Source: Marinobacter sp. SS13-12
GTDB lineage: Bacteria > Pseudomonadota > Gammaproteobacteria > Pseudomonadales > Oleiphilaceae
Assembly (NCBI RefSeq): GCF_030227115.1
Contig: NZ_JASSUA010000001.1
Location: forward strand, 2,294,001 to 2,358,000
Length of the DNA stretch: 64,000 bases
Direction of reading: 5' to 3'
This document shows, one piece after another, positions 37,391 through 46,892 of this stretch; the stretch's first letter is position 1, and each line of letters begins with the position of its first letter. The notes under the pieces were generated by a model. That model saw only the letters and a list, made by a program, of their open reading frames with translations, made no database searches and was not told the origin of the DNA. A program made the position numbers and the translations under genes.

Positions 37391-39556
37391 GTGGCTGAGC
37401 GGGAAACGGGCGAACCTCCGGTGGAGGTTCGCGACGAAAGCATCAGCGATGCAGCCGAACGACTGGATCACCGGCTGATCGGGCCGGTGATCTTCTGGCT
37501 GGCTGTTGGCGCTGCATTGATTCACCTGTACTTCAACACCCTGTCCACACTGTCGACCCTGTGGACATCGGCGTTGCACTTTGGCCTGTTTGGTCTGATC
37601 TGCACCCTGACCAACCCGATGCTGAAGGCCCGCTCGGCTGCCAGTCAGCGGGTGGTGCTGGGCGTGGATGTGGTGCTTGGTCTGGTCGCAATGGCCTGCG
37701 CCTTTTACCTGATCCTCTTTGAGGATGACCTTTACCAGCGTGGCGTCAACTTCAATATCGCGGACTGGATTGTCTCCATCGCCGCAGTGGTATTGATTCT
37801 GGAGTTGGCCCGAAGGACCGTGGGCTGGTTCATTCCGCTGTTGTGTGTGGTGGCCCTGACCTATGTGGCCTGGTGGGGGCAGTATGTTGACGGTATTTTC
37901 AACTTTCCGGGTCTTTCATGGGAAACGGTGCTGTTCCGATCCTACCTCGGTGGCCAGGGCATGCTGGGCTCGATTGCACGGATATCCTGGACCTACGTGT
38001 TCATGTTTATCCTGTTCGGTGCCTTCCTCGTCAAATCCGGCGCTGGCGATTTTATCATTGAGCTGGCCCGCTGTGCTGCCGGCCGCTTTGTCGGTGGCCC
38101 TGGCTTTGTGGCGGTCTTTTCCTCGGGGCTGATGGGTTCGGTGTCCGGCTCCAGTGTCGCCAATACCGTGTCGACCGGTGTAATCACTATACCCCTGATG
38201 CGCAAGGCGGGCTTTCCGGCCCGTTTTGCTGCCGGTGTTGAGGCGGCGGCATCCACCGGTGGCCAGCTGATGCCTCCGGTGATGGGAGCCGGTGCATTTA
38301 TCATGGCCTCTTACACCCAGGTCTCCTACCTGACCATCATTGGCGTGGCGGCGCTACCTGCGCTGCTGTACTTCCTCTCGGTGGCCATGTTCGTGCGGAT
38401 TGAGGCGAAACGCAGCCACGCGGTCAAACTGGAAGACGAGGAAGCGCCCACTCTGAAGGAGGTGATGAAAGACGGCTGGCATTTTCTGTTGCCACTGGTC
38501 GTGCTGATCGCAGCACTGATTTACGGGTTCACGCCCACCTATGCTGCCGGCATCGCCATCCTTTCCGTGATCGTTGCGTCCCGTTTGTCCAGGCACCCTA
38601 TGGGGTTTCGGGATATTCTGGATGCGCTGGCCATGGGCGCAAGAAACATAACCACCACCGCGATTTTGCTGATTACCGTTGGTCTGATCGTGATGGTGGT
38701 CTCCACCACGGGTATTGGAAATACCTTTTCGCTGATGATTACCGACTGGGCCGGAGGCAGCCTGGTTATCACAATTCTGCTTGTCGCCCTGGCATCACTG
38801 ATTCTGGGTATGGGCTTGCCGGTTACAGCGGCTTACATCGTACTGGCGACTCTATCGGCACCCGCGATCTATAACCTGATTGCCCAGGGCCAGGTGCTGG
38901 AGTTGCTGGTGAATGGCAACCTGCCGGAACAGGCGAAAGCCATCTTCATGCTGGCAGCCCCGGACAAAATGGAACTGCTCAATGCGCCGATGGATCTGGC
39001 CACGGCTCAGCAGCTGCTGGCGGTGGTACCGGACACTTTCAGCACCCAACTGCTAGAACAGGCCCTTTCCCCGGCGAACCTGTCGATGATGCTGGTGGCT
39101 GCTCACATGATCATTTTCTGGTTGTCGCAGGACTCCAATGTGACACCGCCGGTCTGCCTGACCGCTTTCGCAGCCGCGGCGATTGCCGGTACACCGCAGA
39201 TGCGTACCGGATTTACCGCCTGGAAGCTGGCCAAGGGCCTGTATATTGTGCCGCTACTGTTTGCCTATTCACCGCTGATTACCGGTGACTTTACCGAAAT
39301 GATCCGGGTATTCTGTTTCGCCCTGTTTGGCATCTACGCCATTATTGCCGGGCTTGAGGGCTATCTGGAGCACAAGCTCCACCCGGTTGTGCGGCTGCTG
39401 ATGTTCCCCATCGGGGCCCTCATGCTATGGCCCCACGGTCAGGTTCTGCTGGATGGAGCCGGGGTGGTGATATTTTTGGCAATTCTGATCTGGAGCGCTC
39501 GCCGAGGCAGGGCTTCGCCGGCATTGGAGCAGCAGGCTGTCCGGGCTGAAACATGA
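37391..39556 (+). CDS. TRAP transporter fused permease (4TM + 12TM)
   Basis: At 721 residues this is the fused TRAP permease that partners TAXI binding proteins. It has an N-terminal four-helix DctQ-like part (about 25-180) and a DctM-like part with FGAFLVKSGAGDFIIELA, SGLMGSVSGSSVANTVSTG and GQLMPPVMGAGAFIMA. The gene begins with GTG two bases after the binding-protein stop and ends overlapping the next ATG. It couples solute import to a sodium gradient by family analogy. The substrate is not known. Confidence 0.94.
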   Translation: MAERETGEPPVEVRDESISDAAERLDHRLIGPVIFWLAVGAALIHLYFNTLSTLSTLWTSALHFGLFGLICTLTNPMLKARSAASQRVVLGVDVVLGLVAMACAFYLILFEDDLYQRGVNFNIADWIVSIAAVVLILELARRTVGWFIPLLCVVALTYVAWWGQYVDGIFNFPGLSWETVLFRSYLGGQGMLGSIARISWTYVFMFILFGAFLVKSGAGDFIIELARCAAGRFVGGPGFVAVFSSGLMGSVSGSSVANTVSTGVITIPLMRKAGFPARFAAGVEAAASTGGQLMPPVMGAGAFIMASYTQVSYLTIIGVAALPALLYFLSVAMFVRIEAKRSHAVKLEDEEAPTLKEVMKDGWHFLLPLVVLIAALIYGFTPTYAAGIAILSVIVASRLSRHPMGFRDILDALAMGARNITTTAILLITVGLIVMVVSTTGIGNTFSLMITDWAGGSLVITILLVALASLILGMGLPVTAAYIVLATLSAPAIYNLIAQGQVLELLVNGNLPEQAKAIFMLAAPDKMELLNAPMDLATAQQLLAVVPDTFSTQLLEQALSPANLSMMLVAAHMIIFWLSQDSNVTPPVCLTAFAAAAIAGTPQMRTGFTAWKLAKGLYIVPLLFAYSPLITGDFTEMIRVFCFALFGIYAIIAGLEGYLEHKLHPVVRLLMFPIGALMLWPHGQVLLDGAGVVIFLAILIWSARRGRASPALEQQAVRAET

Positions 39557-40299
39557 CGGTCATTGATGTCCTGGCCCTGCTTGCGCTCGGCGGTCTTGCC
39601 GGCTTCATCAACGTATTGTCTGCCGGCGGATCGATGCTGACACTGCCGTTGCTTATGTTTCTGGGTTTGCCGCCCCAGGTGGCGAATGGCACCAACCGGG
39701 TCGCCATTACCCTGCAGAGCATCGCTGCAGTAGGCAGCTTCCATCGAATGGGGCATGGCAGCCTGGTGGTCAGCCTGCATCTCGCGGTACCAGCGGTCGT
39801 TGGTTCGCTGCTGGGAGCCTGGGTGGCCACCTGGGTGGCCGATGCAGTCTTCGAATTTGTGCTGGTGGCCGCCATGATCGGCGCCTCTGTGTTTATGCTG
39901 CTGCCCCAGCCAATACTGGACACCCGCCCGCTGACGCCGGACCGGCTTGGCCCTGTTATCTACCTGGCCATGTTCCTGATTGGGGTCTACGGCGGCTTCA
40001 TACAGGTGGGCGTTGGCGCGCTTTTCCTGGTGGTTCTGTACCGAATGCTGAAAATTGACCTGCGCCAGGTGAACGTATTCAAGGTTTCCATAGTTTTGCT
40101 GTATACCGTGCCGGCGCTGCTGATTTTCGCCATCAGTGACCAGGTGCGGTGGGGTATGGGGCTGACGCTGGCTCTTGGCAATATCACCGGTGCATTCATT
40201 GCAGTTCGCGTCAATCTGAGTGACGAAGGCGCCAGGTGGGTCAAGTGGATCACCCTGGTGATGGTGGTGGCCATTCTGGTGCGGCTCATCGTTTATTAG
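39553..40299 (+). CDS. TauE/SafE-family membrane exporter
   Basis: The 248-residue protein has about eight hydrophobic segments and the TauE/SafE signature (LALGGLAGFINVLSAGGSMLTLPLLMFLGLPPQVANGTNR). Family members export sulfite or sulfoacetate made during sulfonate breakdown, although many are uncharacterised. Its ATG overlaps the TRAP permease stop by four bases, which implies translational coupling and a joint job. A sulfur-containing TRAP substrate is a reasonable inference but not shown. Confidence 0.85.
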   Translation: MTVIDVLALLALGGLAGFINVLSAGGSMLTLPLLMFLGLPPQVANGTNRVAITLQSIAAVGSFHRMGHGSLVVSLHLAVPAVVGSLLGAWVATWVADAVFEFVLVAAMIGASVFMLLPQPILDTRPLTPDRLGPVIYLAMFLIGVYGGFIQVGVGALFLVVLYRMLKIDLRQVNVFKVSIVLLYTVPALLIFAISDQVRWGMGLTLALGNITGAFIAVRVNLSDEGARWVKWITLVMVVAILVRLIVY

Positions 40300-40343
40300 T
40301 CTGCAAACCGTTGCGATGTCCGCTGGTATGCATCCCCATCAAA

Positions 40344-40371
40344 AAAACGCCAGCCCGGGGGCTGGCGTTTT
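40344..40371. terminator. Bidirectional terminator between the TauE gene and acnB
   Basis: The stem AAAACGCCAGCC / GGCTGGCGTTTT is perfect, with a CGGG loop. Seven A precede it and four T end it, so both convergent transcripts (the transporter operon and acnB) have a U-rich tail. Confidence 0.9.
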
Positions 40372-40413
40372 CATGGAGCTACCTTTCTGCCTTTGAGGTC
40401 AGAAGGTCAGGTC

Positions 40414-43008
40414 TTAAGCAACGTTCGCTTCAGATGCCTTCTTGGTGTAGTTCTCCATCTGGTCGAAGTTGAGATACTTGTAGATCTCTTTCGACATGCT
40501 GTTCAGATCCTTGGCGTACTCCATGTACTCCGCAGCGGAGGGGAGTTTGCCCAGTACCGCGCCAACGGCCGCCAGTTCCGCAGAGGTCAGATACACGTTG
40601 GCACCATCGCCCAGGCGGTTGGGGAAGTTACGGGTAGAGGTGGACAACACGGTGCTCTTGGCAGCAACACGGGCCTGGTTACCCATACACAGTGAGCAGC
40701 CTGGCATTTCGGTGCGAACACCGGCGGTGCCGTAGATGTTGAAGTAACCTTCTTCCATCAGCTGGGCCTGGTCCATCTTGGTGGGCGGTGACATCCACAG
40801 ACGGGTTTTCAGGGGCTCCTTGTTCTGTGCCAGCAGCTTACCGGCGGCACGGAAGTGACCGATGTTGGTCATGCAGGAACCGATGAAGACTTCGTCAACC
40901 TTGTCGCCGGCCACTTCGGACAGCGTGCGGGCATCGTCCGGATCGTTCGGGCAGCACACGATAGGCTCTTTGATTTCAGCCAGATCGATTTCCACCACGT
41001 GGGAGTACTCGGCGTCCTTGTCGGCACGCATCAGCTTCGGATCGGCAATCCACTCTTCCATCTGCTGGGCGCGACGCTCCAGGGTACGTGGGTCGCCGTA
41101 ACCTTCGGCGATCATCCAGCGCAGCATGGTGATGTTGGAGCGCAGGTACTCGGCCACGGACTCTTCAGACAGGTTGATGGTACAACCGGCGGCGGAGCGC
41201 TCGGCGGAAGCGTCAGACAGCTCGAATGCCTGCTCTACGGTGAGGTGCTCAAGGCCTTCGATTTCCAGGATACGACCGGAGAATTCGTTGATCTTGCCTT
41301 TTTTCTCAACCGTCAGCATGCCCTGCTTGATGCCATACAGCGGGATGGCGTGTACCAGGTCACGCAGGGTGATACCAGGCTGCATTTCGCCTTTGAAGCG
41401 AACCAGAACCGATTCCGGCATATCCAGCGGCATAACGCCGGTCGCAGCGGCAAACGCAACCAGACCGGAACCGGCCGGGAAGGAGATGCCCATCGGGAAA
41501 CGGGTGTGGGAGTCACCACCGGTACCCACGGTGTCCGGCAGCAGCATGCGGTTCAGCCAGGAGTGGATGATGCCGTCTCCTGGACGCAGGGAAACACCGC
41601 CACGGGTGCGGATAAAGTCCGGCATGGTGTGCTGCATTTCCACGTCAACCGGCTTGGGATAAGCCGCAGTGTGACAGAATGACTGCATCACCAGGTCGGC
41701 CTGGAAGCCCAGGCAGGCCAGGTCTTTCAGCTCGTCGCGGGTCATCGGGCCAGTGGTGTCCTGGGAGCCAACGGTGGTCATGTGGGGCTCGCAGTAGGTG
41801 CCGGGGCGAACGCCTTTGCCTTCTTCCAGGCCACAGGCCTTGCCGACCATCTTCTGGCCGAGGGTGAAGCCCTTGGTGCCGGCCTCAGGGTCGTTCGGCA
41901 GGCGGAAGATGTCAGTGGCGCCCAGGCCGAGTGCGGTGCGGGCCTTGTTGGTCAGGCCACGGCCGATGATCAGAGGGATACGGCCGCCAGCCTGTACTTC
42001 GTCCAGGATCACGTCGGACTTGAACCCGAACTCGGAGATGGTCTCGCCGGCTTCGTTCAGGATCTTGCCTTCGTACGGGCGGATTTCGATCACATCGCCC
42101 ATGTTCATGTTGTCGACTGGGGCTTCGAAAACCAGGGCGCCGGCGTCTTCCATGGTGTTGAAGAAGATCGGGGCAACCTTGTTACCGATACACACACCAC
42201 CGGCGCGCTTGTTGGGTACGCCCGGGATGTCGTCACCGAAGAACCACAGTACGGAGTTGGTGGCAGACTTACGGGAAGAACCGGTACCGACAACGTCGCC
42301 GACGAAGGCAACGGGCAGGCCCTTGGACTTGATTTCGTCGATCTGGCTCATCGGGCCGGTGACGCCGGGCTCTTCCGGCTTCAGTCCGTCGCGTTCCATT
42401 TTATAGGCGGCGCGGGCGTGCAGCGGGATATCGGGGCGGGACCAGGCATCCGGGGCAGGGGACAGGTCGTCGGTGTTGGTTTCGCCGGTCACCTTGAACA
42501 CCACCATTTTGGTGCTCTCGGGAACTTTCTTCTTGTTGGTGAACCACTCGGCGTTGGCCCAGGATTCAACCACAGCCTTGGCGATGGCGTTGCCGGCGTC
42601 CATTTTTTCTTTAACGTCGTTGAACGCGTCAAACATCAGCAGCGTGTGCTTGAGCTCTTCGCCGGCCAGCTCGGCCAGTTCGCTGTCGTCCAGAAGGTCA
42701 ACCAGAGTGGCGATGTTGTAGCCACCCTGCATCATGCCCAGCAGCTGGACGGCCTTCTTCTTGTCAATCAGCGGAGAAGTCGCTTCACCTTTAACAATCG
42801 CAGACAGGAAGGCAGCTTTTACATAGGCAGCTTCGTCCACGCCGGGCGGAATGCGGTTTTCCAGCAGGTAAACAAGAGTTTCCTCTTCACCGGCCGGGGG
42901 ATTTTTCAGTAGCTCGACCAATGCAGCGGTCTGCTCGGCATTCAAAGGCTTGGGGGGAATACCCAGAGCTTCGCGTTCTGCAACGTGTTCACGGTAGGCT
43001 TCTAACAC
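40414..43008 (-). CDS. acnB: Aconitate hydratase B
   Basis: AcnB isomerises citrate and isocitrate in the TCA cycle and also hydrates 2-methylaconitate. The start is a GTG at 43008 that gives [15 protein letters not shown], matching E. coli AcnB, and 864 residues against 865 there. GAGGGT lies 8 bases before it; an ATG five codons upstream is in frame but lacks a site. The [4Fe-4S] cysteines are in [15 protein letters not shown] and [14 protein letters not shown] near the C-terminus. It stands alone, divergent from miaE. Confidence 0.96.
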   Translation of the reverse strand: MLEAYREHVAEREALGIPPKPLNAEQTAALVELLKNPPAGEEETLVYLLENRIPPGVDEAAYVKAAFLSAIVKGEATSPLIDKKKAVQLLGMMQGGYNIATLVDLLDDSELAELAGEELKHTLLMFDAFNDVKEKMDAGNAIAKAVVESWANAEWFTNKKKVPESTKMVVFKVTGETNTDDLSPAPDAWSRPDIPLHARAAYKMERDGLKPEEPGVTGPMSQIDEIKSKGLPVAFVGDVVGTGSSRKSATNSVLWFFGDDIPGVPNKRAGGVCIGNKVAPIFFNTMEDAGALVFEAPVDNMNMGDVIEIRPYEGKILNEAGETISEFGFKSDVILDEVQAGGRIPLIIGRGLTNKARTALGLGATDIFRLPNDPEAGTKGFTLGQKMVGKACGLEEGKGVRPGTYCEPHMTTVGSQDTTGPMTRDELKDLACLGFQADLVMQSFCHTAAYPKPVDVEMQHTMPDFIRTRGGVSLRPGDGIIHSWLNRMLLPDTVGTGGDSHTRFPMGISFPAGSGLVAFAAATGVMPLDMPESVLVRFKGEMQPGITLRDLVHAIPLYGIKQGMLTVEKKGKINEFSGRILEIEGLEHLTVEQAFELSDASAERSAAGCTINLSEESVAEYLRSNITMLRWMIAEGYGDPRTLERRAQQMEEWIADPKLMRADKDAEYSHVVEIDLAEIKEPIVCCPNDPDDARTLSEVAGDKVDEVFIGSCMTNIGHFRAAGKLLAQNKEPLKTRLWMSPPTKMDQAQLMEEGYFNIYGTAGVRTEMPGCSLCMGNQARVAAKSTVLSTSTRNFPNRLGDGANVYLTSAELAAVGAVLGKLPSAAEYMEYAKDLNSMSKEIYKYLNFDQMENYTKKASEANVA

Positions 43009-43202
43009 GATATGGACCCTCATCAGTTGGAATGTCCCGCGCGGTGGGCGTCGATGCCTGGCGGGAGTTTTATGGCGAAAAGGCGTTAAGTTGGCGCTGC
43101 ATTCTATAGGAAAGCCCTTACAAAGTTAAGTTGGACAGAGGTCGGAGGAATCTGTTAATTGCGCTATACTCGCCGGCCGCAAATCATCACTGTAATGACG
43201 CC

Positions 43203-43805
43203 ATGAACAACGCCCTGCTAGAGATCCACGACTTTCTGCCCTGCCGGACTCCTCAACAATGGATCGACAACGCTCTGGCAAACCAGGACCTGATGCTGAT
43301 CGATCATGCCCACTGCGAGAAAAAGGCAGCTTCGACGGCCCTGAGCCTGATGTACCGCTACGTGGACAACACCGACTTGCTTAACAAGATGTCCCGTCTG
43401 GCCCGGGAAGAACTGCGCCATTTTGAGCAGGTGCTGGCTATTATGCAGAAACGTGGCGTGCGCTATGACCACCTGACACCCGCGCGCTATGCCGCCAGCT
43501 TGCGCAAAGAGGTGAGGGCAGAGGATCCGGGCCGGCTGGTGGACGTGCTGATTGTCGGGGCCATTATCGAGGCACGCTCCTGTGAACGCTTTGCCGCCCT
43601 CGCTCCGCATCTTGATGACAAACTGTCGGATTTCTACAACGGACTGCTGAAGTCCGAAGCGCGCCACTATCGGGATTATCTGGCGCTGGCAGAACAGGCT
43701 GCAGGTGGTCCGGTGGGTGATCGTATTGGTATCTTTCTGGAACTGGAAAAGCAACTGATTGAGTCACCGGATACCGAATTCCGGTTTCATAGCGGACCAG
43801 TCTGA
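43203..43805 (+). CDS. miaE: tRNA-(ms2io6A) hydroxylase MiaE
   Basis: MiaE is a diiron monooxygenase that hydroxylates ms2i6A at position 37 of tRNAs. From the ATG at 43203 it has 200 residues. The ferritin-like iron ligands are visible in four helices: HCEKKAAS, EELRHFEQ, EARSCERF and EARHYRDY. The upstream in-frame codons (from 43131) do not resemble the family and cover a TATACT box at 43165-43170. There is no clear Shine-Dalgarno sequence. Confidence 0.92.
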   Translation: MNNALLEIHDFLPCRTPQQWIDNALANQDLMLIDHAHCEKKAASTALSLMYRYVDNTDLLNKMSRLAREELRHFEQVLAIMQKRGVRYDHLTPARYAASLRKEVRAEDPGRLVDVLIVGAIIEARSCERFAALAPHLDDKLSDFYNGLLKSEARHYRDYLALAEQAAGGPVGDRIGIFLELEKQLIESPDTEFRFHSGPV

Positions 43806-43893
43806 TCTATCTTTAAAGCCTGGCCGAAACAAACAACCCACAGGCGCATTTGCACATTATGCTCGTTATCAGTGCCGCATCGAGATATGGCCG

Positions 43894-45048
43894 ATGCTTG
43901 CTGCATTAAGAAGACTCTGGTCGACGGGTGTGGCTGGCAACCCGGTCAGTTTACGGCGCCAGATAGAACTTTGTAACCAGGTAGGGCTGTTTGGGGCCGC
44001 TGCCACCGTTCCCTACCAGTTCTTTTATTTTTTCTACGATTTTGCCCTTTATCGCGGCGTTTTCCTGGCCAACCTGATATTCATTGCTGCGTACCTGCTG
44101 GTGTTGCTGATCAACCGCAGGGGCTGGTACAACACTGCCAGAAACCTGTTGCTGGTGAACGCGTCCTGCCAGTTGTTTGTTGTGACCTTTTTCATCAGTG
44201 CGGGCGCCGGTGTGCACCTCTTCTATTTCACCCTCGCAGCTATTCTGGTTTTCCTTTTCCAGTACCTCCATGTTCTGTTGTATATCGCCATCATGACCGC
44301 ATTTGGTTCGCTTTATGTAGCTGCGCATTTTCTGTTTCCACAGGGCTCCGTTGCCGCACCGGTACCATCACCATGGATTGATATCATGTATGCAGGCAGC
44401 GTTGCGGGCGTGCTGACTTTGTCCGGTGTCTTTCTCTATCTGTTCCGAAAAAATATCGATCAGGCAGAGAGCGAACTGACGATTAACAATCGCTACCTTG
44501 AGACGCTGAGTAGCACCGATCCATTGACGGGGCTGGCCAACCGGCGCGGTCTGGATGAAACACTTGAGCGGGAATGGGCGCGACTGTCACGCCACCCGGC
44601 GCCCCTGTCGGTGATCATGTGTGATGTGGACCATTTCAAGTTGTTCAATGATCGCTACGGCCACGATGGTGGCGACAGGTGTTTGCAGCAGATTGCAACG
44701 ACCCTGAAAGATATTGTCTCCCGGCCCTCAGACCTGGTGGCACGTTACGGTGGGGAGGAGTTTGCACTGGTTTTGCCTGGCACCGGTGAGGAAGGTGCCC
44801 GATACCTGGGAGAGAAGTTGCGTGAGGCGGTGCGGGAACTGGCTGTTCCCAATGCTGATGTGGGTACGGGCGCCCGTATCACTATCAGCGTTGGGGTGAC
44901 CAGTATTGATCATTTCCGTTCAGATGAGGCCGCTTGTCTGCTCAAGAGAGCTGACACGGCGCTATACCAGGCCAAGGAGAATGGTCGCAATCAGGTGGTT
45001 TTCCTGCCATACAACAGCCCGCGCTCTTCCGGCAACGGTGGGTCCTGA
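43894..45048 (+). CDS. GGDEF diguanylate cyclase with N-terminal membrane region
   Basis: The 384-residue protein has about six hydrophobic segments (residues 25-185), a linker helix and a GGDEF domain. The active-site motif is GGEEF at 286-290. An inhibitory-site RxxD (RPSD) begins at 277. DVDHFKLFNDRYGHDGGD carries the metal-binding aspartate. It should make c-di-GMP and be feedback-inhibited. I chose the ATG at 43894; upstream in-frame sequence overlaps miaE and is not family-like. Its 3' end overlaps the convergent finR gene by 58 bases. What the membrane region senses is unknown. Confidence 0.88.
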   Translation: MLAALRRLWSTGVAGNPVSLRRQIELCNQVGLFGAAATVPYQFFYFFYDFALYRGVFLANLIFIAAYLLVLLINRRGWYNTARNLLLVNASCQLFVVTFFISAGAGVHLFYFTLAAILVFLFQYLHVLLYIAIMTAFGSLYVAAHFLFPQGSVAAPVPSPWIDIMYAGSVAGVLTLSGVFLYLFRKNIDQAESELTINNRYLETLSSTDPLTGLANRRGLDETLEREWARLSRHPAPLSVIMCDVDHFKLFNDRYGHDGGDRCLQQIATTLKDIVSRPSDLVARYGGEEFALVLPGTGEEGARYLGEKLREAVRELAVPNADVGTGARITISVGVTSIDHFRSDEAACLLKRADTALYQAKENGRNQVVFLPYNSPRSSGNGGS

Positions 45049-45926
45049 AGCTGTTCACAGAGATCGATCCAGCGGTCAATGCCAGCGCTCCGGTATTTCT
45101 GCTTGTGCAGGATAAAGTAGAAGGTCCGGTCGAACTGTCGTTCTTCAGGAACTTTCAGTGGTACCAGGCTTCCCCGCCGAAATGCATCCGCCAGGCAGAC
45201 CCTGGACAGGCATCCAATGCCAAGGTTGGCTTCTACGGCGCGCTTTATGGCTTCGGTGTGCTCCAGTTCCAGCAGAATGTCCAGATCCGGTAGCAGTCCG
45301 TGCATGCCCCGCTCAAAGGTCTGGCGGGTGCCCGAACCCTGTTCCCGCATCACCCAGGTAGCGGATCGCAGGTCCCGGTCTGAAAGCCTTTCCTTGCCGG
45401 CAAGAGGATGGTCCGGAGAGCAGAAGACCACCAGTTCGTCCCCCCGCCAGGGGATCACCTCCAGTTCCGAGGACTGCAATTCCCCCTCGATCAGCCCGAT
45501 GTCCAGCTCGAAGTCATTGACCCGTTTGGCAATGGTGCGTGTATTGGCGACTTCGAGGGACACTTTGGGGTGGGTAGGGGTATTCATGTATTGGGCCATG
45601 ACGCCCACGGCCAGATAGTTACCGATAGTGAGGGTCGCGCCAACCTTGAGGGCACCAACCTCGGTATGCTTGCTGAAGGCCTGTTCCAGTTCGCCGGCCT
45701 GAGCCAGCAGGGCTTCTACTTTCGGCCGGTAAAGTCGGCCCAGCTCATTCAGTTGAAGGCGTTTGCCCACCCGGTCAAAGAGCTGGATATCAAACTGGTT
45801 TTCCAGTTCCTTCAGGGCACTGCTGGCAGCGGACTGGGACATGGCCAGGGAATCTGCGGCCCGGGTGATGTTCTGGAAGTGCGCTGCGGCCAGGAAAACC
45901 TCAAGCTGACGAAAACTGAACTTCAT
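44991..45926 (-). CDS. finR: LysR-family regulator, FinR-like
   Basis: The 311-residue protein has a LysR HTH (MKFSFRQLEVFLAAAHFQNITRAADSLAMSQSAASSALKELENQFDIQLFDR) and a substrate-binding domain. In pseudomonads FinR lies divergently next to fpr and activates it under oxidative stress. The same arrangement here (start codons 119 bp apart) supports the name. The intergenic region has an inverted repeat that may be its site. Confidence 0.85.
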   Translation of the reverse strand: MKFSFRQLEVFLAAAHFQNITRAADSLAMSQSAASSALKELENQFDIQLFDRVGKRLQLNELGRLYRPKVEALLAQAGELEQAFSKHTEVGALKVGATLTIGNYLAVGVMAQYMNTPTHPKVSLEVANTRTIAKRVNDFELDIGLIEGELQSSELEVIPWRGDELVVFCSPDHPLAGKERLSDRDLRSATWVMREQGSGTRQTFERGMHGLLPDLDILLELEHTEAIKRAVEANLGIGCLSRVCLADAFRRGSLVPLKVPEERQFDRTFYFILHKQKYRSAGIDRWIDLCEQLQDPPLPEERGLLYGRKTT

Positions 45927-45971
45927 AATCGATAAACCCGAATAAGGTTATGAAAATATCCCATTTTGTCG

Positions 45972-45984
45972 ATAGGTTACCTAT
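45972..45984. promoter_or_regulatory. Inverted repeat in the finR-fpr intergenic region
   Basis: ATAGG and CCTAT pair exactly round a TTA spacer, midway between the divergent start codons. A LysR-type regulator is expected to bind in such a place. There is also an AT-rich pair ATAA/TTAT just to its left. No footprint is implied. Confidence 0.4.
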
Positions 45985-46045
45985 GGGTTATTATTTACAC
46001 AATGATTTTCATACATTTGCTAACGGCTAACAAACGGGCGATACC

Positions 46046-46816
46046 ATGAGCAACCTCAACAAAGAGCGTGTAACAAGTGTTCGTCACTGGAACGACACCC
46101 TCTTCAGCTTTACGACCACTCGTGACCCCGGGTTCCGGTTCAAGAATGGCCATTTCACCATGATTGGCCTGGAAACCGACGGCAAGCCGCTGATGCGCGC
46201 CTACAGCATTGCCAGCGCCAACTATGAAGAGGAGCTGGAATTCTTCTCCATCAAGGTGCAGGACGGCCCGCTGACCTCACGGTTGCAGAAGATCGAGGTG
46301 GGCGATGAGATCATGGTAAGCCGCAAGCCAACCGGCACCCTGATCATGGACAACCTGCTGCCGGGCAAGAACCTCTGGCTGATCAGCACCGGCACCGGCC
46401 TGGCGCCGTTCATCAGCATCATCAAAGACCCCGAGGTTTACGAGGCCTTTGATAAGGTGATTGTTACCCACGGCGTTCGTTACAAGTCTGAACTGGCTTA
46501 CCAGGATGAGATTGAAGAACTGCCGAACAACGAGTTCTTTGGTGAAATGGTGGAGGGCAAGTTGCTCTACTATCCCACAGTCACCCGTGAGGAGTTCCGT
46601 AATACCGGGCGCCTGACCGACGCCATGGAAAATGGCAAGCTCACCAAAGACCTGGATCTGCCCGAGTTTGATCTCGAGAACGATCGCTTCATGGTCTGTG
46701 GCAGCCCGAGCATGCTGAAAGACACCTGCTCCATCCTCAACAACATGGGCTTCAAGGAAGCGCGCCACGGTAATCTCGGGCACTATGTGATCGAGAGAGC
46801 ATTTGTGGAGCAGTAA
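46046..46816 (+). CDS. fpr: Ferredoxin-NADP+ reductase
   Basis: Fpr moves electrons between NADPH and ferredoxin or flavodoxin and helps repair iron-sulfur clusters under oxidative stress. The 256-residue protein has the FAD motif RAYSIASANYEEELEF, the NADP motif STGTGLAPFISIIKD and the C-terminal aromatic-free ending HYVIERAFVEQ typical of the bacterial type. The ATG follows an AACGGGCGATACC leader without a strong ribosome-binding site. It is divergent from finR. Confidence 0.95.
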   Translation: MSNLNKERVTSVRHWNDTLFSFTTTRDPGFRFKNGHFTMIGLETDGKPLMRAYSIASANYEEELEFFSIKVQDGPLTSRLQKIEVGDEIMVSRKPTGTLIMDNLLPGKNLWLISTGTGLAPFISIIKDPEVYEAFDKVIVTHGVRYKSELAYQDEIEELPNNEFFGEMVEGKLLYYPTVTREEFRNTGRLTDAMENGKLTKDLDLPEFDLENDRFMVCGSPSMLKDTCSILNNMGFKEARHGNLGHYVIERAFVEQ

Positions 46817-46892
46817 TTTGCCCACTCGTGCAATGGCAATCAGCCTGTTCTCAGGCAGAATAGGTTGAAACCGATGCGGCAGGAGTGGATGT

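Noticed and set aside
41782..42912. A 376-codon open frame on the plus strand opposite acnB
   Set aside because: It mirrors the conserved acnB frame and has no recognisable domain. The same reasoning applies to the long frames opposite rne (15900-16892), mltG (28517-29566) and the GDPD gene (52930-54114).
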